Assembly: GCA_030144725.1 (NCBI GenBank)
Contig: JASKMD010000031.1
Span: forward strand, 8,281,823-8,345,822
Reading direction: 5' to 3'
Length of the DNA: 64,000 bases
Origin: Haematococcus lacustris
Lineage: Eukaryota > Chlorophyta > Chlorophyceae > Chlamydomonadales > Haematococcaceae
Position numbers and translations under genes: made by a program. Under the pieces are notes generated by a model. That model was not told the DNA's origin. It saw only the letters and a list, made by a program, of their open reading frames with translations, and did no database searches. This document shows, piece by piece, positions 20,400 through 32,100 of this stretch (position 1 is the stretch's first letter; the number at the start of each line of letters is the position of its first letter).

Positions 20400-23230
20400 G
20401 TGAATCTCACTGCCCAGTGCAGAGCTGGGGCTGTCTTCTTATATGGTAGGTGGCTCTGATTAGAGGAGGCTGTGCGCGCGTTTGCAGGCCATTCCGACCA
20501 TTTCATCTTGACCCCCTATTTTTTTATATGTAGATTTAATTAAAACGACGACAAAGACCAAACAAACCATTTTTTGTTCTGGAGCAGAATGAAAGACTAG
20601 TCGTTACAGTAAGAGAAAGGACAACCAAGGTTGGAGAAGTAGCAAACGTATTACTAAAGTCATCACATGTTTTTTATTAGATATTTTACCACACATAACA
20701 TATTTTTAGCAAAATAAGTATTATTATAAACATACTGTAAACATAAGTATAATTAAGAACTCGCCTGGCGATCAGCACCCCCCCCCGGCAATGGTCGTCG
20801 TGTAGTCGTCGCGCGATGAAGCAGTCGTCGCGCGCCCGTCGTCAATGTCGCGCGCCTATCGCCAAAGTCGTCTGCGGAGCCGCACCAATCGTAGTCGTCG
20901 GCACACCCAAGCCCACACGGCTGACAGACGACAGCGTCCTTGCACTCCCCTAGCTTCCCTGAGCTGGATGTTCTGTTGAGGGCCTTCTGAGGAAAAGTCT
21001 AGCAAATTGTGAAGGGAGGACCCATTTGTAGAGTCTTGGTCACACAATTACCCTGCCTAGCCTGTCACCTTGCCGTCACCTTGCCGTCACCCTGTCACCT
21101 ACCCTGTCAGCCGTCAAATGTCACACGTCACCCAAACGTACACAACGACAGCAACGGCAGGCCTCGAACCTTCCCGGCGCGGCTGGCTCAAAGTTGCTTT
21201 TTTGAAAGGCTTGCACGGCTTGCATCGCGTGCTCGACCTGTGTCAACAAAGAACAAGAACACGCCACATTGGCGCTACACTCCTACAATTTAATCCCTGC
21301 GTTTGTCCCTGAGTTCTACCGACCTTGTCCGATCGGGCTGAAACTTTGATAGATGGCAGTTTTCAGAAAATAAAACATATTTGCCAAGAAAAATATTTGG
21401 AAAAATCCAAAAGCTGTTGCGCTGTGGCCCACAACCTATCCCTGCACTTATCCCTGCACCTACGCCCCAGGGTCACAGCGCAGCCGCCTTTGATTTTTTT
21501 AAAATATCTTTTCTGAACAATATGTTTTATTTTCTGCAAACTACCACCTATCAAAATTTCAGCCCGATCGGACAAGGTCGGTAGAACGCAGGGACAAACG
21601 CAGGGACTAAGTTGTAGGAGTGTAAGCAAACCATCAGCTTCTAGCAGCGTTGGGGAGCCAGCTCTAAGCGTGCAGATGTTTGCCCTCCTGCTTGCTGCTG
21701 TCCACAGGCTCCGCGCAGTCAGGAGAAGGCGCTGGCAGCGGCAACGAGCTGCAGGCGGGGCTGCGTCGTTGTGAAGGTTCACCTAGTCTGGTTGCCGTGG
21801 CCTTTTGCGAGTTCTGAACCAAGCTTTCTGATTAGCTTATCTGCTGTTGTGTACATTCAGCGATGCTAGCGTCGCGGCTGGAATGGTCTGCATTGCGCCA
21901 TTTAATCTTTCGGGCCGCTGGCTTGCAAGAATGGAGCCATCGACAGGGATCAGTCCAGACCTGGTTACTGCCGATGCCCCGCTCTTGCCCTCGCCACACT
22001 CACCCAAGCACGGCATCTCCGCATCAGCGTCAAAAGACAGTCCAGGTAGCACCCTGGCAGGGCGCGTCGAGCTGTAACACAGCGAGCATAGCACGCCCAT
22101 TCCAGCCCCTTCCAGTTCGCAGGGCAGCGGCGACGCCTCGATGGCACTGCTGAACATGTCGCACCACTTCATCTGCCCCACCATCCCGCCATCCGCTGCC
22201 TGCTACCCTTTCAGCCCTTGTTCGTGTTGAGAATCAACTGCGGCTGGTGGAGGTGTGGTGGTAGTTGCGTGGGGCGATGCCGTGCAAGTCTACTCGCCAC
22301 CTCTAGCTCTGCAAACCAGGCTGGGTGTCTGGTATCGCATACCGCACGAGAAGCAGACACATTCCTCGGTCCAGCCCGTAGCACAGATTGTTCTGACCCT
22401 GGCTGAAGCTCTCTACCAAGCGCCACTGCTGGCTCCCATCCAGCTTCATTGTTGGCACTTCCGCTGCATCAGCCACGCGGCACATAGCCACGCTGCCATC
22501 ACGCGGCATTGGCACTCCGACCAGCGACGGGCAATCCTCGAGCAGTGCACCAATGCGCAATGATGCTAAGCCTGCAGGCTGCTCTCAATGCTCCAAATGC
22601 CACACAGCTTTCCGATTTGACGAAACAGCCCTGACGCATTTGAGCAAAGTTACTCGCACACAAGTACAGCCTCTACTCCATTGGTTGAGCTCAGGATGCC
22701 ACAAGCAGTGCCAACAACCACACAGAGAGCAGTTACAGCGACAGCAGCAGGTCAGGGCTGAGTATGCAGCCAGGCACAGTGTGGCGCTGCAGTCAGGCAG
22801 GGCTGAATAGGATGGCAGCGGACACCAGCTGCAGTGGAGTGTGGACTGAAGCTGGACAATCTACAACGCAAGGTGGGTACATTGATGGAAGAGACTAGGC
22901 CTGCCACCACACATTTAGTTATGTGAGCCCCTGAAGCTCTGCACTAACACGCACTTTGCCTCATGGTGCTGGGACCATGATGGCTGGTGGATGGCATGTG
23001 GGCATTGCCTATGGGATGGCTGTTACATGACATGTAGTGGGGTCGTTTCAGCAAGGGCATGGGAAGGGCTTGAGCTAGGCATTGGACAAAAGACAGCAGA
23101 GCTAGCGTCACGATTATACCTTGGTGCAACAAGGATGGGTTAGGGGGCAAGGGTAGAGGGAGATGGACAGTGAAGGGGGTATGGGTACAGGGAATAGCCA
23201 GCCAGGAACTGACAGGGGGTAGCCAGCAAG
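20400..23230 (-). repeat. Dispersed long repeat, copy C (inverted)
   Basis: Reverse complement of copies A and B. The AT-rich tail (20555-20760) matches 15200-15420, the gcgcgcg block (20770-20900) matches 14280-14400, the fragment around 21130-21260 matches 13960-14110, 21640-22830 matches about 1700-2750, and 23100-23210 matches 1440-1560. It carries a nested MITE at 21278-21622 and several private segments, for example 22970-23090. Confidence 0.8.
21278..21622. mobile_element. MITE with about 80-110-bp terminal inverted repeats, TA target duplication
   Basis: A 345-base element begins CACTCCTACAA and ends TTGTAGGAGTG, with TA on both sides (21276-21277 and 21623-21624). The arms stay complementary inwards through tccctgcgtttgtccctg, ccgaccttgtccgatcggg and gaaaataaaacatatt. 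No protein is encoded. The same surrounding sequence without the element exists in copy A at about 2745-2760 (reverse strand reads ggcgccaagcaagcc), so the insertion is precise. TA duplication and TIR structure fit the Tc1/mariner superfamily, whose transposase would act in trans. Confidence 0.88.
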
Positions 23231-24640
23231 GAGGCTAGCGCAGACTGGCGCAACAAGTGTGGAGGGTGGGAGGATCAGGTTGGGCACAAAATGCTTCCGT
23301 CATGCTGCTGCTGCCACACTGCAGCTGCTGCCCTGGAGGGAGGAGGGGAGGGTGCCACAGGGGACTGATTGACAGCAGTGCCAAGCTAGGGGCACGCAGC
23401 AATGCACAGCTTCACATCGACAGGATACAGATAAGGTGAGGGCCAGGGCTTGGCGAGGGGCCTATGGCGACTCTGAGTGAAGGGGGGTGGGGGAGGAAGG
23501 GGTTGGGGCAGGGAACCTGGAGCTTGCAGCAGGAGGGTATACCAAAAAGCCACTGAGCAGTGACCGACTTCCTGGTACAGCCCCCTGTTCCCTCACTAGG
23601 GCCTCCACTTCAATCGGACCACTAGGGACCAGTAGCGGGACCACTCAAGATGGTGTTATGGAGCTGTGTGGCGTTATGTCCCCATGCACATGGTACATGC
23701 GTCCTCTGCAGCCCAGCCTCTCTGGAGTCTGGTCTATGATCAACGCCTCGGCTTTGAACCAGCACAGCAGTGTGGCAAGCATAGCTCCAGCCAGCGGCTT
23801 CCTGGCAACAGCCTGGTCCCAGGGCCCTGGACAGCACAGCCATCACAGAAGGCTTGGCACATGCCTTTGACGGGCCTTCCTAACACATGGGCTCTGAGTT
23901 GCTAGAGGTGCCCCATGCCTCTCCTTCCTGATGTTGCCTGATGCTGCTGCTGGCTCCAGCGCTTCACTGCCCTCACACAGGATGCCAGCCATAGGCAGTG
24001 CCAACCCTCAGGTGGTGCTGTGAATGCTGCTGTGGCCTGACACCCTCCTGGCCCACTGCCTTGCCTGTTGGCGTGACAGCTGGGGTCTTGGGCAATTCAG
24101 GGGCTGGCGGCAGGCTCCTGGTGGCCGCTGCCATGGCGCCACCCATCCAGGTGGGTGTGAGGCACTGCCCACTCAGCTGCAAGCACAGGCCAGCTGTGGT
24201 GCCAGTGCTGGTATGACCCATGTGACCCGCTGCCATGGCGCCACCCATCCAGGTGGCTGTGCTGACAGGCAGTGGGACTAGGAAGAGCACAGCCTCAGGA
24301 GGGTCTTGGCAGGAAACTCCTTCTGGCTATGCCGGGTCATCACCAAACCAGCCAGCCATCTGGCACAGGGCCCTGTGGCATGCTTGCTGGCACTTACCCA
24401 GGTGGAGGCCAAGCTGGCGATTTACAAGTCAACCACATTTACCACACTCACAGGTGTGGCCCACATGCGGTTTCCCACCCATGCGCCCACCTAATGTTAT
24501 CCCCAGTCCACCCCGCACTTCACAGCAGCCAGTGGGTCCCAGACATCCTAGTTTGCCCCGCCTGCCAGCACCTTGCCTCTCAACCTAGCCAAGACTACCC
24601 TGACGGCTGACAGCCTAGTGACACTCCACTGCAACTTTCA
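23231..24640. other. Mosaic of short repeat fragments, no complete gene
   Basis: Bases 23580-23760 resemble 335-450 of copy A (the cctccacttcaatcggaccact and atggtgttatggagctgtgtgg segments). Bases 24055-24200 resemble 7905-8030, including the atggcgccacccatccaggt segment, which occurs a second time at 24234-24255. No frame shows conserved domains beyond that. Confidence 0.5.
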
Positions 24641-25350
24641 CAGCAAGGCTGGGAGTCAGGGAGGGTGCAGGGAGACCCAGCACCTTGGCCCTCAACCTAG
24701 AGCCTTCCTTGCAGTGGAACACTAAGTGTGGACCTCTACAAAGCAGTGTTTTGTCTGTGTGGAGTTCCCATGCACATGGCATACACATGGCAAAGACATG
24801 GCATACACATGGTCATGGGCGCCTACACTATTGCCTGACCCCGCAGGGCTATGATGTAGAATTAACATGACAAACATGCACTAAGTGTAAGATGATGACA
24901 GCTCAAGAGGGGGGGCACACGCTACTGTGCCGCAGCGGGCTGCTGCTGGACCTTGGGTGGCTTGTCTCGCAGCCACTTGTACCCCAGCTCAGGGTACTCC
25001 TGGCCCTTGGCTGGCAGCTTCCCCTGCTCTGGCCAGTAGCACAGCTCCAGTGGGTGCCACCTGCTCTCCCCAATGCGCTGCATGTTCAGCGCTGCATTGC
25101 AGTGCCTGTTTACCCACCTGACTGGCTGTGGGGCTGGCTTTGCCTTGGCAGCCTTGCCCTGGGCCTTTCCTATGCCCCTGGTGGGCTGGCTGGGCTCAGC
25201 TGCCTGCTCAGCCTCAGTGCGCTTGTTGCGCTTGGCTGGCAGGGGAGTGCTGGGCCCAGGCTTTGTGGCTTTGTGGCTGCCTGGCTGCTGCCTGGGGCCT
25301 GTGGGGGCTCCAGAGGGCATCCAAAGCGAGGTGGGGGACCCGGGCATTTA
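24640..25350 (+). repeat. Partial copy of 380-1000 of repeat A
   Basis: The stretch from ctgtgtggagttcccatgcacatgg (about 24757) through attgcctgacc and gatgatgacagctcaa to the nuclease remnant follows 395-971. A tandem cacatggcatacacatgg expansion is private to this copy. Confidence 0.75.
24922..25347 (-). pseudogene. TnpB/Fanzor-like nuclease C-terminal remnant, copy 2
   Basis: Reverse open frame of 141 codons, colinear with 543-971: basic linker P-A-K-R-N-K-R-T-E-A-E-Q-A-A-E-P, then V-R-W-V-N-R-H-C-N-A-A-L-N-M, then Q-R-I-G-E-S-R-W, P-L-E-L-C-Y-W-P-E, L-G-Y-K-W-L-R-D-K-P-P-K and a Gln-rich end. In the RuvC motif D-R-D-x-N-A-A the second Asp, expected to bind the catalytic metal, is His here, so this copy would be inactive even if whole. 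The N-terminal nuclease lobes are absent upstream (25350-26000). Confidence 0.55.
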
Positions 25351-25452
25351 AAGCGAGGTGTTGGGCATGCATGCCCCGCCTGCCAGCAACGCTGCCATGT
25401 GCCTGGTCGCAGACTGCCGCTGACACTATGACGGCCGTGGCGGCAGCGGCTG

Positions 25453-25728
25453 ATGATGGAGATGGTCGGTAAGGTGATAACCTTGCTGGCAAGGCATCTC
25501 CGACTTTACGAGAAGCCCAAGCTGGGTTATGCGCACAAGTGCATGTCGCAGTGGTGTGAGAGGGACGAGGGTGCCACCCTGGATGCTCTGGTAGCCTTGC
25601 ACATACAAGCTGAGGTGGCATGTGTGGGGTTTCAGGACATTGAGTACCCAGACACTGTCCCTGTGGAAGGGCGAGCAGCGGCTGGTGCAGCTGGAGTAGG
25701 TGCTGCGCAGCAGCAACTGAGCTGGTAG
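25453..25728 (+). CDS. HL-EKPK module, copy 2 (unknown family)
   Basis: 91-codon frame sharing V-I-T-L-L-A-R-H-L-R-L-Y-E-K-P-K, M-S-Q-W and L-x-A-L with the module at 10262-10540. The C-terminal half differs and ends in an Ala/Gly-rich stretch and S-W before a TAG. No obvious acceptor lies immediately upstream; the frame is open for some codons before the ATG. It could be an isolated, dead exon copy next to the partial repeat at 24640-25350. Confidence 0.4.
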   Translation: MMEMVGKVITLLARHLRLYEKPKLGYAHKCMSQWCERDEGATLDALVALHIQAEVACVGFQDIEYPDTVPVEGRAAAGAAGVGAAQQQLSW

Positions 25729-26170
25729 GAAGCATGGAGGACTTACCATTAGCGGTCTCGCACAGCGTTGCTCTCTGGAAGCATACGACCTCGTAGGCTG
25801 TTGTAGAGTGGCTCAAGCTCTGCTACCTTGCTCGTGGCCGGCCTTCCGTGGACTATCCATGTCCGCACCCCGCAGAGGCGAGGTTGCAAACCAAGCAAGT
25901 GATCGGGAAACTTATTGTGAATCCTTTCCTACCTCGACATCAACCCAAGCCACTCCCGGCCCCGCCACGGAACCCGGGACAGAGGACTAAAACCCTACCC
26001 ATAGAGGGTGGATCATTAGCAAAGAGTGGATGCGGTATGACAAGCCCAACCGAGGTTCCCAGGCATATGGTGGGGCTCCATCGGACCCTGGGGGGTAGTC
26101 ACACGGGTCATACTTGGATTGGCAAACGCGCAAACGTGAGGGGCACACGCGAACTGCGCTGTTGCACAAG

Positions 26171-29100
26171 ATGCACTTCATTCAAGAGATTGAGCCGGCC
26201 GAGGGCTCGCGCAGCGCGGTGTTCCGCAATGCTGCTTGCCACCCCAAGCTGCCGCTCGCTAGCACATTTGAGGGGCTTGGGACCTGCTGGGAAACCTTCC
26301 AAAGAACTGTCCGTGCATGCCCCGACAGCGCGTCCGTGGGAGCCCGCCCTGGGGACGGCAAGCCATACTCGTTCCTCTCCTACTCGTGCGTTGTAACCCT
26401 GGCCAGCTGCTCTGCTCGACTCCTCCCTGCGCCGCTGATCAACAGGGCGTGCGCGATGCAGGCAAATGGACGCGAATGTCCGTGCGCTCGCAGCCGCCAT
26501 GCAGAGTGCAGACTCGCAGATGGGCCCAGGCAGCACAGTCGGTGAGCGCGAGGGCAAAGCTTTGGAAGGTGCACCGCAGCAGCGGTGGATTGAGCAACTG
26601 GGCAGGATAGGCCCTCAGCATCCCCAACCCTGCAGCCATCTTCACAGCAACTGCGCAGCGAGCCCTCCATGACCCTGCCCTCGACCTCATGACACACGTG
26701 CCTAAACATGTCTGTCCTACTCACACGATGCCACACACAACAAAGCAGCATCTTCTGGTGCCCTGGCTCCAGCCCTGCCCCTCCCTGGCCTGCTCCCAGG
26801 CATCTTTGGCATCAACAGCCCTGAGTGGATCCAGGCCATGGTGGCCACCAGCGCCATCTCCGCCGTGTGTGTGCCGCTGTACGACACCCTGGGGCCCCAG
26901 GCCAGCGCCTACATCATGCGCCATGCCAGCCTGCGCACCATCTTTGTGCAGGTGCACCCCTCACCCCCTGCCCCACTCCAGCTGCCTTGTGCCCCGTCAT
27001 TCCAGACCCCAGCACTGGCACCAGCTGCTCAGTCAAAGTGACACAGCAAGCCAGGCCCTGGGCAGCTCCGTCACTCAGCCCCTGGCTGCTGTGGTGATGC
27101 CCGTATTGCCAGCTGCAGCATTGGCAACTCCTCTTGGCGCCTGCCTGCTGAACGGCAGCCAGCAGGGAATTGAGTTTGCGGTCCTGCAGCTGCAGCAGCA
27201 ACAGCAGCAGAGTTGATGTGTGGGTTGTGGGGTGCTGCCTGGCTGCAGGACCGCAAGCTCGCCTCCCTGCTGGCTGCCGTCAAGCAGGCAGGCGCTGCTG
27301 CTGCTGCTGCTGCTGCTGGTAAGCCCTCCCAGCCCCTTCAGCCCTTCCTTCCACTCCCTCCCTCTCTCTGCCCGCCATTGATGAGGATGGCCTATGATCA
27401 CACCTCCCTCCACCTCCCTGCCCCACTCGCCTGCCTTTGCGTCTCAGGGGAGGTTGAGGACAGCAGCTGGGCAGCCCTGCCGCCCCTGCAGCTGCAGCTG
27501 GTGGTGGTGTGGGACAGCCATGGAGGCACTCCAGACCTGAGCTCCTCTGGGGAGGCAGGCCTGGCACCCAGCACCCAGGTGGGCTCCTGCTCCCCCTGCG
27601 CCCCTGCAGCCACATGCTACACAGCAAGACACTGCCCTGGCTGGCAGGCGCTACCACCCAGCCCAGCCCCAGCCCTACCCCAGCCCTACCCCAGCCCATC
27701 CCCAGCCCATCCCCAGCCCAGCCCCAGCCCTACCCCAGCTCAGCCCCAGCCCAGCCCCAGCCCTACCCCAGCCCATCCCCAGCCCAGCCCCAGCCCTACC
27801 CCAGCTCAGCCCCAGCCCAGCCCCAGCCCTACCCCAGCCCAGCCCCAGCCCAGCCCCAGCCCTACCCCAGCCCAGCCCCAGCCCAGCCCCTGAACTACCC
27901 ACCTGGCAGCACAGAAGCACCAGCCCGGCCCCGTGAGGTGGCTGTGCAGCATTGCACACAGCCCTACCTGGCAGCTGCTTTCGCCCTGCCCGTCTCAACC
28001 GACCCACCTAGCCTGGCTATAGACTCTGCAGGCCATGGCCAGCAGTCAAGGGGCATGGCAGTGGTGCTGGCGGTGGCAGGGGCAACCGCATGCACCTGCT
28101 TGCTTGCCTGTTCTTGTTGTAAGACCAGGGCCAGTGTAAGGAGGTGGTCACACTATCGGTCACACCACTGGCACCAGCGGGTCAGGCTATGTGATGGTCA
28201 GGTGGAGTGGCGGGCTCTTGCTGCCGTGCATGCTCTACCACGGAGTAGCTAATCCTCTTTCATGGATGACGCACCACTTCAACTGATGCTCATGGTCGAA
28301 TCCTCACTCTGTCCCTCTTCGCCGGAGGGGGAGGCCTGACGCACTGGCCATGCTGCTTCACACCCCATTCCGCAGCCCCACCCTGGACTGCTGGCCAGCC
28401 CTGCTCTGCCCCTGCCCACAGGCCTTGAGAGCACTGGGGGTGCGTGTGGAGGCGTTCCTGCCTTTCCTCACCCCTCACCTGCCCCACCCTGCCGGCACCT
28501 CCCCTGTTGCTAAGCCCACCCCGGGTGCCCTGGAGCCAAGGCCCACAGCCCATGCCCTCCACCCAGCCGGCCCCGCCAGCAGCCCCCCCGCCACCCCCGC
28601 CACCCCCGCCCCGCTAGGGTCCGGGCCGGGTCAGGTGGCAGGGCTGGCCGACAGGGCAGCAAGTCATGGAGGGCTGGGGGGGGCTCGACCCACAGAGCAG
28701 GGGGGGGCGGGGCGGGGGAGGGGCTGCGGGCTGCAGCCTCCTGCTCCCTCAGACATCGCCACCATCATGTACTCCTCAGGCACCACTGGCCTGCCCAAGG
28801 GAGTGGTGCTCACCCACAGGTGGGTGGCTGCGGCAGGCGCCACGAGGGTTGCATGGGTGCCCCTGAGTTCGAAGTGTGACAAACCCTCCCAGCCGGCACC
28901 AATCAAGTCCTGGCCCCGGCCTGCCTGCGGTGTGACGGTCATTGGCCACAGCAGTCTCATAAGATCAAGAAGACTAAGATAAAGAAAAACAAAGACAAAG
29001 GTGTGCCCACACAAGGAACACCCTCACTCCAGGACTGTCGCGCTCCTGGCCGCCCACTTGCCTGTGTGGCTGGGAAAGGCGCCCACCCCCCACCTGCTGT

Positions 29101-32100
29101 GCCCCAGCGTGCTGTGGCTGTGGTGTACCGCACCCAGTGTGTTGTTTTCCTGCCAAGCTGCAGGGCGCTGGTGAGTGTGGTGGCCAGCATGACCACCTTC
29201 ATGCGCGACCCCTGGGGGCTGCAGCGCCTTGCCGCCCGCCAGCAGCTGGCAGAGCAGCAGCAGGGCAAGCCAGCCGGCCCTGGGGCCCCCCTCCCCCTGA
29301 ATGGCGGCAGTGGGGCGAGGCTGGAGGTGCGGGCAGGGGGTGAGGGGGGGGGCCAGGGGGGGCTGCGCATAGCCACCCCGGCTGAGGTGGCGGCGGCGGT
29401 GGGTTGGACCGGGCCCCTTGAGCGGCTAAGCTGGCCCTCCTTTGAGGCCGGGGACGCGCACCTCAGCTACCTGCCCCTGGCGCATATCTACGAGCGACTG
29501 GTGGTAGAGGCCGCCTTGGCCCTGGGTGCCACCATTGGATGCTGGCAGGTGGGCCTGGGGGTGCGGCACGGGGGGCTGGGTGGGCGGCAGGGTAAGCTGA
29601 GAGGGGGGCAGTGGGGGCTGGGGAGGGGCAGGGGGGCCTGGGGAGGGTAGGGGGGATTGGATGGGGGGCAGAGGAGGGGAGGGACACAGTAGGGTGCAGG
29701 TTGAGGTGAGGCACAGGGGCCTGAGTTAGGGAAGGCCTGAGTTAGGTGACAAGGCAGGGCGTGGTGCAGTCAAGCCCCCTGACATCGAGTGTGACTGTGA
29801 GGACAGCAGTGCGACCCCAGCAGTGGTTGGCGGTGTGCAGGGGTCAGTGGACAAGCTGCAGGATGACGCACGTGCCCTGCGCCCAGCAATCTTTGTGGGC
29901 GTGCCCCGGGTGTGGCAGCGGGTGATGGAGGGGGTCACTGCCAAGCTTGCAGCGCGCACGCCCATCGCCCGGTGAGAGGAGCGCAGCGCACAGCTCTGTG
30001 TGGGGAGGGAGGGGAGGGGCAGGAGGCGAAGCCCCCACTCCTGCTCTTGCTCCCGACCCCACCCCAACCCAACCCATGACCCTAACCCGGTTCTCCACCC
30101 CGCCCCCACCCCTGCCCTCACCCTTGTCCCTGACCCCGCCCCCTTCCTTGCTGCTGCATCTCTTGAATTCAGGGGCCTGTTCCGCATGTGCTACGAGTAC
30201 AAGCTGAAGAGAGTGCGGGCTGGAGTGGCGCAACACTCCGCCAGCCCCTTCTCCGACCTGCTGGTGTTCCGCAAGGCAAACCCCTTGACCACCACCACCA
30301 TCACCACCACCACCACCACCACCTCCTCCTCCTGCACCTCCCGGCCTGCCTCCATAGCGGTCACCCCTCCACCCCATACACTGCCTCTGCATACACGCCT
30401 TACTGCCTGTTTTGCTGCTTCAACCAGAGGCATGTGTTTCAGCCCTGCCCTGAACACGTCACTTGCTGCGCTGATCATCACCGCAGCAGTGGCAACCTGG
30501 CCGCCTCACAGCCACGACTGCTGCCCTGACTGCTGCAATGAGTATGTAGAACATGGACAGCTCCATGTCAACTTGCATGTCTGATCCTGTGGTTGGCACT
30601 GGGTCAACATGCCAGGTCAGCCGTCTGACTACTGAAGTGCTGAGTACGACTGCACTAACGCATCCCGTACCAAACCTCCTTCCGCTTTCACCTCATGCCC
30701 CTGATGCTGGGGTGGGTTGGGTGGATGTGGTGTGAAGGTGCAGGCAGCCCTGGGGGGCAAGCTGAAGCTGGTCATCAGCGGTGCTGCGCCCCTGCCCCAA
30801 GAGGTGCGCCTACACTGCCCCACCTGTACCCCCCTACCCAGCCATGTCCCAGCATCCACAACCCCCTTTTCAAAACGCTACCCAGCTGTGCACCAGCCTA
30901 CCCAGCTCACTCTGCGGGGCAGCTCACCCTATGGGCCCCCTTTCAAGCCTTGGACAAACACAAGGGCTTGCATGGTGGGCATGTGTGCGCTTGCTTGCAT
31001 GGTGTGTGGCGCTGCATGGTGTGCAGCAAGAGGAGTTCATCCGGACCTCTTTGTGCTGCAATGCGGGCCAAGGCTACGGGTGAGAGCAGCACACACACAC
31101 AGGCACCCCAGCCCCGGCACCCTACCCCTCGCTGCATGTGCAGCGTGACTCGTCCCTGGCCTCCTGCATGCCCCTCCCCTTCCCTGCTGGATGCTTGTTG
31201 CTAGTCTTCGGGCTCTGTCAGCTGAGTCCCCATGTTGCTGGTGGCCTGGCGGTGTCCACAGCACTGCCTGCAGCCGGCAAGGCTGGCCACATGTTGCCGT
31301 ATGCCAGGCCCTACCAGCATCACTGCCTGCACCTGGCAATGCTGGCCACATCGCAGGCTGACTGAGACCTGCAGTGCCAGCGCGGTGGCCTTGCCTGACC
31401 GGCCTGACATGATGGGCACGGTGGGCCCAGTGCAGACCTGTGCGGGTAAGCCTGACCCCTTAAGCTCACTCGGACACACCTAAGCCTACACACCCAGGCA
31501 CGGCCTGGCCTGGCTTGCACGTCATGGAGGCTCCATGCCTTCCATGCCTCGCCTGCATGGGCTGTGCCTGCAGGTCTGAGCTTGTCTGCATCTACATCTA
31601 CATTTGCATCTGTGCCTACATTGCCATAATCTATGGGTTAGAGTTAGGGTTACATTGAACCTATGAGTCAACCCAAACACCTGCACTACACCACACAACA
31701 CTACGTTCCACTGCGGCCTGTGGACATCTGTATGCCCCGTTGTCCCTGCCTGGGGCGCACCTGTGCCAGGTCTGTGTTAGGTCTATGCTGCTGCCTCACA
31801 CTGGCAAGCTCAATAGCTCAATGGCCTCCATGAGCTTTGGGGAGGATTGGGCTGGGAGCAGCCGTGTGTGTCAAGCGCCCTATCGCCTCGCTGCTGCCCC
31901 TCTGCTGCTTGGCTCGTGCATGCGGCCCATGTGGCATGTGAGGCTTGTGGGGCCCGTATGTGGCGCCCGTGTGCCGTGTGCCCGTGCGCCCGTGTGCCGT
32001 GTGCCCGTGTACCCGTGTGCCCGTGGACTACAGCCTGTGGACATCTGTTGCACGAGTTGCATGCGGAGGTCACTGCTTGTGACACACTGCCTGTGACACT

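Noticed and set aside
27675..28007. Gly-rich minus-strand frame of G-A-G-L-G-L-G-W-G repeats
   Set aside because: Product of the six-base minisatellite in an intron of the acyl-CoA synthetase gene; all frames stay open there.
31635..31652. Telomere-like words (gggttagagttagggtta)
   Set aside because: Only two or three imperfect units and not at a chromosome end; chance or a very short interstitial relic.
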